A DNA stretch of 64,000 bases, from the NCBI RefSeq assembly GCF_002741035.1, contig NZ_CP016808.1:4636501-4700500 (forward strand), written 5' to 3'. The notes beneath the pieces were generated by a model. That model searched no databases and was not told the origin of the DNA. It saw only the letters and a program-made list of their open reading frames with translations. The position numbers were made by a program, and so were the translations under genes. Below, piece after piece: positions 57,993-64,000 of this stretch. Source of the stretch: Paenibacillus sp. BIHB 4019 (GTDB lineage: Bacteria; Bacillota; Bacilli; Paenibacillales; Paenibacillaceae). How positions within the stretch are numbered: position 1 is the first letter of the stretch; every line of letters starts with the position of its first letter.

Positions 57993-59486
57993 ATGAATGA
58001 GATGCGGAGAATCGGAGAAGCTGATCGAATTGTCATTATTGGCGGGGGGATCAGCGGGCTGAGCTCCGCTTTTTATTTGCAGCGGGAAGCGGAGCGGCAG
58101 CGTAAAGAGATTCATATTACGCTTGTCGATAGCGCCGAGGTACTGGGCGGCAAAATCAATACGCTGCAACGTGACGGTTTCGTCATCGAACGCGGCCCGG
58201 ATTCTTTCCTTAGCCGCAAGCTGGCGATTATTGAGCTGGCTAAAGAGCTAGGGATAGAGTCCGAGCTGACGGGAACGAATCCGAAGGGCAAGCAATCCTA
58301 TATTTTGTTTAAAAATAAGCTTCATGCGATGCCGCAGGGACTCGTGCTCGGCATTCCGACGGAAATTATGCCATTCGCCAAGACAGGCTTGCTCTCTTGG
58401 GGCGGCAAGCTGCGGGCGCTGCTTGATTTCATCAAGCCAGCTCGTACTGCAGCTGGCGACGAATCGCTGGGAGGCTTCCTTGGCCGGCGGCTGGGATCGC
58501 AGGTTGTGCAGCGTATTGCAGAGCCGCTGCTGGCGGGCATTTATGCTGGCGACCTTAACAAGCTGAGCATTCAAGCGACGTTCCCGCAGTTCGCAGCTGC
58601 TGAGCGCAAGCATGGCAGCTTAATACGGGGAATGCGGAGCAACAAAAAGCTGGCGAAGGCTCCTGATATGAGCCTGCTGCCAGAAGGAGCTAGAAGCAGC
58701 GTGTTTCTTACCTTTAAGGGCGGGCTGTCTACTTTGGTAAATGCGCTGGACGAAGCTTTGCCAAGCATGGAGCGCAAATTGGGCCAGGCGGTTATTGGAA
58801 TTCATGATAGCGCTGCGGGGGTTGAAGCAGCAGGTTTCGCTGGCATGGCGGACGGGGAACAGTCGGGGTCCCGCTACACCGTCGAGCTGGCAAACGGGGA
58901 ACGGTTGCCAGCCGACAAAGTGATTATGACTGCGCCTGCGTTTCAGGCAGCGGAGCTGCTGGAGCCGCTGGTCGATTGTGCGGAGCTGCGGGCGGTCGAT
59001 TATGTTTCGGTCGCAAACGTCGTCATGGCTTTTGATAAAGCGAGCCTTGGTGTAACCTTCAAAGGTTCGGGGTTCGTTATTCCGCGTTCGGAGGGCTTAA
59101 GGATTACAGCATGCACATGGACCTCGACGAAATGGCTGCATACGAGTCCGGGAGACAAAGTGCTGCTTCGCTGTTATGTAGGGCGGGCTGGCGATCAGAT
59201 AACGCCGTTTTTGCCGGATGACCAGCTGATGGCCGCTGTAAGAGAAGATGTAAAAAAGACGATGAATATTACAGCAGATCCTTTATTTACGGAAATTACA
59301 CGGCTGCCGCGCTCTATGCCGCAATATCCGGTGGGCCATCTGGACCAGACGAAGCGCCTGCGTGAAAGAATGGCACAGCAAGTGCCGGGCATTCATATTA
59401 CAGGAGCGGCTTTCGACGGCGTAGGTTTGCCGGACTGTATTAGACAAGGCAAGGAGATTGCATCAGCAGCGCTTTCCTCTTCCTAG
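57993..59486 (+). CDS. hemY: Coproporphyrinogen/protoporphyrinogen oxidase
   Basis: 497 residues. N-terminal FAD-binding dinucleotide fold IIGGGISGLSSAFYL, then the family KINTLQRDGFVIERGPDSF, and a C-terminal GAAFDGVGLPDCIRQG motif. It oxidises coproporphyrinogen III in the Firmicute pathway (CgoX); cytosolic or membrane-peripheral. ATG after AAAGGATG, 16 nt past hemH. Third gene of the operon. Confidence 0.97.
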   Translation: MNEMRRIGEADRIVIIGGGISGLSSAFYLQREAERQRKEIHITLVDSAEVLGGKINTLQRDGFVIERGPDSFLSRKLAIIELAKELGIESELTGTNPKGKQSYILFKNKLHAMPQGLVLGIPTEIMPFAKTGLLSWGGKLRALLDFIKPARTAAGDESLGGFLGRRLGSQVVQRIAEPLLAGIYAGDLNKLSIQATFPQFAAAERKHGSLIRGMRSNKKLAKAPDMSLLPEGARSSVFLTFKGGLSTLVNALDEALPSMERKLGQAVIGIHDSAAGVEAAGFAGMADGEQSGSRYTVELANGERLPADKVIMTAPAFQAAELLEPLVDCAELRAVDYVSVANVVMAFDKASLGVTFKGSGFVIPRSEGLRITACTWTSTKWLHTSPGDKVLLRCYVGRAGDQITPFLPDDQLMAAVREDVKKTMNITADPLFTEITRLPRSMPQYPVGHLDQTKRLRERMAQQVPGIHITGAAFDGVGLPDCIRQGKEIASAALSSS

Positions 59487-59588
59487 ATGCAGAGAGAATG
59501 AAGCAGCTTTCCTTCTAGTTATTTCGCATATTTATAACAAGCTTGCTATAATAGACAGGAAACTTTATTCATAAAGGAGCATCCTGTC

Positions 59589-60974
59589 ATGAATAGATCT
59601 AGAACAGAATCGCGACAGCAGCAAAAAGCCAGGCGAAAAAGAAGATTAAGACGCCTCATCATTTTCAACGGATTTATGCTTGGACTTATCGCAGTCGTTA
59701 TTGGCTTATGGCTTAATACGCAAAATTGGTTTGATGCTGCGTCCTTATTTAATGGGGAAAATAAACCTCAGGCAGCCGATGCCGCTTCCGCAGGTAACGC
59801 TGGTGGTCAGGAGCCGCAAAACGCGGAAACGGGCGCAGGCAGTTCGCCTTCTCCATCTGTAGAAGCGGCAGCAACGAATGATCCTGTTCCTACAGCCGAT
59901 GAGACTAACGGTGGAGGCGAGGCAGCGGCAACGCCAGCCAAGCAGCCTGAGGAGGAAGGCCATGAAGCAGTCGATGGAACAGGCGGCGATGAAGGTTCCG
60001 GGCAGCAGCCATCGATTGAAGCTGGCGACGAGGATACGGTGAAGCTGAGCTTCGTTGGCGATATTTTGCTGGCGGCTTCGGTCGGCGACATGATGAAGCT
60101 GAATGGATACGACTATCCATATAAGCAATCGCTGCTTTATTTAAGCGAGCCGGATATTATGGCAGCCAATTTGGAGTATCCCGTGACGGATAGCGGTGTA
60201 CCGGCAGTAGACAAGACGTATGTGTTCAAAGGTTCTCCAGATGCGCTTCCTGCTTTTCGGGATGCCGGCTTTGATGTTGTCAGCCTGGCGAACAACCATA
60301 CGCTGGATCAAGGCGTCGAAGGCTTATTAAATACGATGAAGCATCTCGATGAGACAGGAATTTCCCATATGGGTGCCGGCAAAAATGATACGGATGCGTT
60401 TGCGCCTGTCATTAAAGAGGTGCGCGGCATTAAAGTAGCGTACATTGGGCTGAGCAGAGTCGTGCCGGAAGTATCTTGGAAAGCAGACAAAAATGTTGCT
60501 GGCGTAGCAGAAACCTACGATACGACGAGAGCGAAGGCGGCGATTAAGAAAGCGAAGGAGCAGGCCGATCTGGTCGTCGTGATGGTTCACTGGGGAGAAG
60601 AGCGCAAAGATACGCCGCTGCAATACCAGCGGGATTTTGCACGCGAATACATAGATTCGGGAGCCGATCTTATTATTGGCAGCCATCCGCATGTGCTGCA
60701 AGGTTTTGAGACGTATAAAGGCAAGTGGATTGCATACAGTTTAGGGAACTTTATTTTTAGCGCTTACCCGAAGGGACCGACTGCAGAGACAGGTGTGCTG
60801 GATGCGATTTGTACGAAAAAAGGGGACTGCGACCTGAAGTTTTACCCGATGTCCTCGGACAAAGCGCAGCCAGTGCTCATGGATTCGGAAAATGCGGCAG
60901 CGCTGCTAACGCGCCTGACGAGCCTGTCCTTTGGCGTGAAGCTCCGTGAGGATGGCGCTCTCGTCTCTAAATAA
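59589..60974 (+). CDS. CapA-family (poly-gamma-glutamate synthesis-like) protein
   Basis: 461 residues. N-terminal TM anchor (about 20-40), an Ala/Gly/Thr/Pro-rich linker to about 155, then the CapA metallophosphatase-like fold: LSFVGDILLAASVG, NLEYPVTD, SLANNHTLDQG, VHWGEE and GSHPHVLQG. CapA anchors or releases capsule polyglutamate in some bacilli, but no capBC neighbours are here. ATG after AAAGGAG; TATAAT at 59547-59552 lies upstream. Confidence 0.92.
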   Translation: MNRSRTESRQQQKARRKRRLRRLIIFNGFMLGLIAVVIGLWLNTQNWFDAASLFNGENKPQAADAASAGNAGGQEPQNAETGAGSSPSPSVEAAATNDPVPTADETNGGGEAAATPAKQPEEEGHEAVDGTGGDEGSGQQPSIEAGDEDTVKLSFVGDILLAASVGDMMKLNGYDYPYKQSLLYLSEPDIMAANLEYPVTDSGVPAVDKTYVFKGSPDALPAFRDAGFDVVSLANNHTLDQGVEGLLNTMKHLDETGISHMGAGKNDTDAFAPVIKEVRGIKVAYIGLSRVVPEVSWKADKNVAGVAETYDTTRAKAAIKKAKEQADLVVVMVHWGEERKDTPLQYQRDFAREYIDSGADLIIGSHPHVLQGFETYKGKWIAYSLGNFIFSAYPKGPTAETGVLDAICTKKGDCDLKFYPMSSDKAQPVLMDSENAAALLTRLTSLSFGVKLREDGALVSK

Positions 60975-60994
60975 AGAGCAGCGAGGAGGAGCGC

Positions 60995-61771
60995 ATGGCA
61001 GAGCCAAGAAATGTATGCGTAGCCCACCGCGGGTGGTCAGGGCGTGCGCCTGAGAACACCCTTGCAGCGGTGAAGCTGGCGATGGAAGAGCCTGATGTTT
61101 TTTGGATTGAAATTGATGTGCAGCTATCGAAGGATCATATTCCGGTCGTTATTCATGATTATAAGATGAGGCGTACAACGAATGGCAAAGGCGATGTCCG
61201 CAACTGGACGGCTGCCGAGCTTGGCGCGCTTGATGCGGGCAGCTGGTTTTCGCCCTTGTTCAAAAATGAGGGAGTACCGACGCTTGATCAAGTGCTGGCA
61301 CTAACAGCCGGGCGCTGCAATGTGAACATTGAGCTCAAGACGAATGGCATTCGTTATCCTGCGCTTGAGGAGGAAGTGCTTGCAAGCGTACACCGATTCG
61401 GCGTGGAAAATGAAGTGGTGCTGACCTCTTTCTACGCCGGAGCGCTGAATAAGCTGTTCAAGCTGACGGAAGGGCGTATTCGTACCGGCTTGATTATTGA
61501 CGGCTGGCGCCAGACGCTGCCTTTGGAGCTGAGCCAGACGGGCTCCACCTTGCTTTCAATTGATTATTCGAGGCTGAATAAGGAGCGGGTGAAGCTGCTT
61601 AAGGAAGCGGGTATTCAGGTGATGGCCTGGACGATAAACGAGGAACGGGCTATTCGCAAAATCGCGGAGCTGGACCGGGAGCTGATGATTTGCACGAATT
61701 TCCCGAATCGCTGGCGCCAGGCAATGGCAGGACTGAGAGATGAAGCAGGAGAGGAGCGAGAGAAATGGTAG
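60995..61771 (+). CDS. Glycerophosphodiester phosphodiesterase
   Basis: 258 residues. GDPD fold: CVAHRGWSGRAPENTLAAV (catalytic His), WIEIDVQLSKDHIPVVIHDY (metal Glu, Asp and second His), and a late NIELKTNGI. No signal peptide, so cytoplasmic (UgpQ-like). It cleaves glycerophosphodiesters to glycerol-3-phosphate. ATG after GAGGAGG; the stop overlaps the next gene. Confidence 0.95.
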   Translation: MAEPRNVCVAHRGWSGRAPENTLAAVKLAMEEPDVFWIEIDVQLSKDHIPVVIHDYKMRRTTNGKGDVRNWTAAELGALDAGSWFSPLFKNEGVPTLDQVLALTAGRCNVNIELKTNGIRYPALEEEVLASVHRFGVENEVVLTSFYAGALNKLFKLTEGRIRTGLIIDGWRQTLPLELSQTGSTLLSIDYSRLNKERVKLLKEAGIQVMAWTINEERAIRKIAELDRELMICTNFPNRWRQAMAGLRDEAGEEREKW

Positions 61772-62664
61772 GCTGGATCGATGAATGGTGGCTCAGGCTG
61801 CTTGGCGGCCTTGTTGGAAGCGGCTTAATTGCGTTCGTCGCCTATCGTTTCCGCTCTCTTTCGCTATCGGGCGCTTTATCGGCAATGGCAATGGGAACAG
61901 GCTTTGTGACATGGGGCGAACCAGTATGGTTCGCCTGTCTTATTGCGTTTTTTGTTACCTCAACCCTATGGTCGAAATGGAAAAAGCACTCCCGGGCGAA
62001 AGCGAAGGCGGAAGCGGGATATGAAAAAACAGGACGTCGCGACGCTGGACAAGTGTGGGCGAATGGCGGAGTAGGCCTGCTGCTGTGCTTCGGCCATGCG
62101 CTGTTTCCAGCATCCGGCGATGGCTGGCTGCTCGCCTATATTGGAGTCATGGCGGCTGTAAATGCCGACACATGGGCGACGGAGATCGGTGCGCTGAGCA
62201 AGCGTCCACCGCGTTCGGTGACGAGCGGCAAAGTCGTCGCTCCCGGCACGAGCGGCGCTGTGACGCGGCTCGGCTCACTCGCGGCGCTCGCTGGTGCTGC
62301 CTGCATCGGCGTCGTAGCCGCCATCATGCTGGCATGGTTTCATCCAGCGTCTGCCGCCGATCTGCAGGCTGGGAGCGCGGGTTTTGCAGGCGGCAGCCTC
62401 AGCCTAGCCTCAGCTGTAGCGCTTATTGCGGCGGCGGCCATAGCTGGCTTTGCCGGATGCTTTGCCGACTCTTGGCTCGGCGCCACCTGGCAGGCGATGT
62501 ACCGCTGCACAAGCTGCGGCAGCGAGACGGAGCGCCGCACGCACTGCGGCGTTAAGACCGAGCGGACACGCGGGTTTGATTTTATGAACAATGACCGGGT
62601 TAATATGCTGTCATCCTTGCTTGCAGGTTTAGTTGGCTTAACACTGGGCCTCTGGTGGCTTTAG
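61765..62664 (+). CDS. DUF92 (phytol-kinase/TMEM19-like) membrane protein
   Basis: 299 residues with six or seven TM helices. It shows the family's NADTWATEIGALSK, GAVTRLGSL and the C-terminal NDRVNMLSSLLAGLV with a Cys-containing CTSCGSETE loop. Homologues include plant phytyl-phosphate kinase VTE6, suggesting a lipid-phosphate kinase, but the bacterial function is unproven. It overlaps the GDPD gene by 7 nt. Confidence 0.88.
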   Translation: MVGWIDEWWLRLLGGLVGSGLIAFVAYRFRSLSLSGALSAMAMGTGFVTWGEPVWFACLIAFFVTSTLWSKWKKHSRAKAKAEAGYEKTGRRDAGQVWANGGVGLLLCFGHALFPASGDGWLLAYIGVMAAVNADTWATEIGALSKRPPRSVTSGKVVAPGTSGAVTRLGSLAALAGAACIGVVAAIMLAWFHPASAADLQAGSAGFAGGSLSLASAVALIAAAAIAGFAGCFADSWLGATWQAMYRCTSCGSETERRTHCGVKTERTRGFDFMNNDRVNMLSSLLAGLVGLTLGLWWL

Positions 62665-62673
62665 ATGCAAAAT

Positions 62674-62723
62674 AAAATAACACCTTCTCTCCTGAATACG
62701 GGAGTGGAAGGTGTTATTTTTGA
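62674..62723. terminator. Bidirectional terminator
   Basis: AAAATAACACCTTC / GAAGGTGTTATTTT, a 14-bp perfect stem, between DUF92 and pepF. Confidence 0.92.
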
Positions 62724-62780
62724 TTTTAGCGGTTATCCCCTTAGCTCAGAAAACAAGGCAGGCAAAGAGGAGATGCAAAT

Positions 62781-64000
62781 TTATTTTTTAGTTAGCTCTT
62801 CCATTTGGCCGATGAGGCTTTCGAACACGCTCATCGCTTGCTCAATCGGCTCTGGCGAGGACATGTCGACGCCAGCTTTTTTCAAAATATTGATTGAGAA
62901 GTCGCTGCCGCCGCTCTTCAGGAAGCCGAGATAACGCTCGACTGCTGGCGCGCCTTCCTCCAAAATTTGCTTGGAGAAGCTCGTTGCGGCCGAGAAGCCA
63001 GTCGCATATTTATACACATAGAAGCTATTATAGAAATGGGGAATACGTGCCCATTCCATCGCAATGTCTTCATCTACAGCCATATCGTCGCCATAATACA
63101 GCACATTGAGGTCGTAGTAAATTTTGCTCAAATCCTGCGGTGTCAGCGATTCGCCTTGCTCGCTTCTTTCGTGAATGATTTTCTCGAATTCGGCAAACAT
63201 CGTTTGACGGAACACCGTCGTCCGGAATTGATCTGCATAGTAGGTGAGCAGGTACATTTTTTCCTTCGGATCGGTTGACTTGTCAAGCAAGTAGTCCATC
63301 AACAGCGCTTCATTCAGCGTGGAAGCCACTTCTGCGAGGAAAATCGTATATTGCGCATCGCGGTAGTTCTGGGTCGTATCGGAATAATACGAATGCAGGG
63401 CGTGGCCCATTTCATGCGTCAGCGTAAACATGCTGTTCAAGTTGTCCTTGTGATTGAGCAGCACATAAGGATGCGTGCCGAACGCTCCCCAGCTGTAAGC
63501 GCCGCTGCGCTTGCCTTCATTTTCATACACATCAATCCAGCCATCGTCAAAGCCATGCTGCAGCACGTTCAAATAATCGTCGCCAAGCGGCTTCAAGCTT
63601 TCTTTGACTGTTTTTTTCGCGTCCTCATACGTAATGTTCATATCGAATTCCTCTACAAGGGGAGCGAACAGATCATACATATGAAGCTTATCGACGCCGA
63701 GCAGCTTTTTGCGCAGGTTCATATAGCGATGCATCAGCGGCAAATGCTTGTGAATCGTGTCAACCAGGTTCGTGTATACCGTCTCAGGAATGTTATCTCC
63801 ATAGAGCGACATGGCGAGAACGGAATCGTGCTTGCGGGCACGGGAGTAAAAAATATTTTTCGTTACATTGGCATTCAGCGTGGCCCCGATTGTGTTTTTG
63901 AGCTTTCCGTATGTATCGTACATCGCTTGGAAAGCTTCTTTGCGCACGTCGCGGTTTTTGCTCTCAAGGAACTGGATGTAACGGCCCTGCGTCAGTTCAA
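62781..64000 (-). CDS. pepF: Oligoendopeptidase F, M3 family (partial, N-terminus off the window)
   Basis: About 406 C-terminal residues are visible; the frame continues through the right edge, and the family is about 600 residues, so roughly 200 N-terminal residues are missing. The zinc motif HEMGH is in TLTHEMGHALHSYYS, with downstream Glu in IFLAEVASTLNEA. It hydrolyses short peptides in the cytoplasm. It is read toward the DUF92 gene and ends at a shared terminator. Confidence 0.95.
   Translation of the reverse strand, partial: ELTQGRYIQFLESKNRDVRKEAFQAMYDTYGKLKNTIGATLNANVTKNIFYSRARKHDSVLAMSLYGDNIPETVYTNLVDTIHKHLPLMHRYMNLRKKLLGVDKLHMYDLFAPLVEEFDMNITYEDAKKTVKESLKPLGDDYLNVLQHGFDDGWIDVYENEGKRSGAYSWGAFGTHPYVLLNHKDNLNSMFTLTHEMGHALHSYYSDTTQNYRDAQYTIFLAEVASTLNEALLMDYLLDKSTDPKEKMYLLTYYADQFRTTVFRQTMFAEFEKIIHERSEQGESLTPQDLSKIYYDLNVLYYGDDMAVDEDIAMEWARIPHFYNSFYVYKYATGFSAATSFSKQILEEGAPAVERYLGFLKSGGSDFSINILKKAGVDMSSPEPIEQAMSVFESLIGQMEELTKK

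Overview
The window looks like a chromosomal segment of a spore-forming Gram-positive bacterium, most likely Paenibacillus or a close relative. The reasons are a GerA-type spore germination locus, an S-layer-homology (SLH) surface protein, Gram-positive-type ribosome binding sites (AGGAGG), a single-lipobox lipoprotein style, the hemE-hemH-hemY order of the coproporphyrin-dependent haem branch, and many genes whose closest recognisable relatives are Bacillus/Paenibacillus families (YtxG/YtxH, YutE, YlbL/SepM, YpsC, CatE). No rRNA, tRNA, insertion sequence, prophage or CRISPR array was found. Gene density is high, and most operons end in strong, often bidirectional, hairpin terminators.

Layout. 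0-6 kb: a minus-strand CotH / DUF4956 / VTC polyphosphate-polymerase operon, a membrane-anchored purple-acid-phosphatase-like phosphoesterase and a two-component system. 6-12.7 kb: a 1259-residue NHL-repeat/Fn3/SLH surface protein and a family-39 glycosyltransferase with a glycine-rich insertion. 12.7-16.9 kb: a catE-like dioxygenase with an operator-like promoter, a small membrane protein, a Cof-type phosphatase, manganese pyrophosphatase and an NlpC/P60 hydrolase. 16.9-17.9 kb: a non-coding island holding a 200-bp fold-back palindrome, a 13-bp minisatellite and twelve copies of CCCCAAA. 17.9-22.2 kb: a MarR regulator and a heterodimeric ABC multidrug exporter with one degenerate ATP site. 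22.2-28.4 kb: arabinan/galactan utilisation (GH51, GH43, GH42, AraC regulator). 28.4-35 kb: a germination receptor locus with three B-type permeases, one A, one C and one small D-type subunit. 35-45 kb: small housekeeping and envelope genes, including a CuA-type cupredoxin, YutE, a Fe-S-type regulator, YtxG/YtxH, murI, an M14 peptidase and a SepM-like protease. 45-55.7 kb: an LtaS-like sulfatase, an rRNA methyltransferase, an O-methyltransferase, an ABC-F protein with a long leader, a LysR/EamA divergent pair, a MOSC protein and an MFS pump. 55.9-64 kb: hemE-hemH-hemY, CapA, a glycerophosphodiesterase, a DUF92 protein and the C-terminal part of oligoendopeptidase F.

The observations most worth following up are: (1) a roughly 100-bp interspersed repeat made of two adjacent hairpins, present in four copies between 36.7 and 55.8 kb (three forward, one reverse) plus a probable remnant near 24.2 kb; (2) an identically spaced bipartite element (G[G/C]ATA, 15 nt, GGACAAxAT) in front of three germination genes, which may be a forespore promoter; (3) the non-coding island at 17 kb with its telomere-like G-rich repeat; and (4) a possible leader peptide and long structured leader upstream of the ABC-F gene. 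All family assignments come from reading the translated sequence and motif knowledge; no database search was run.
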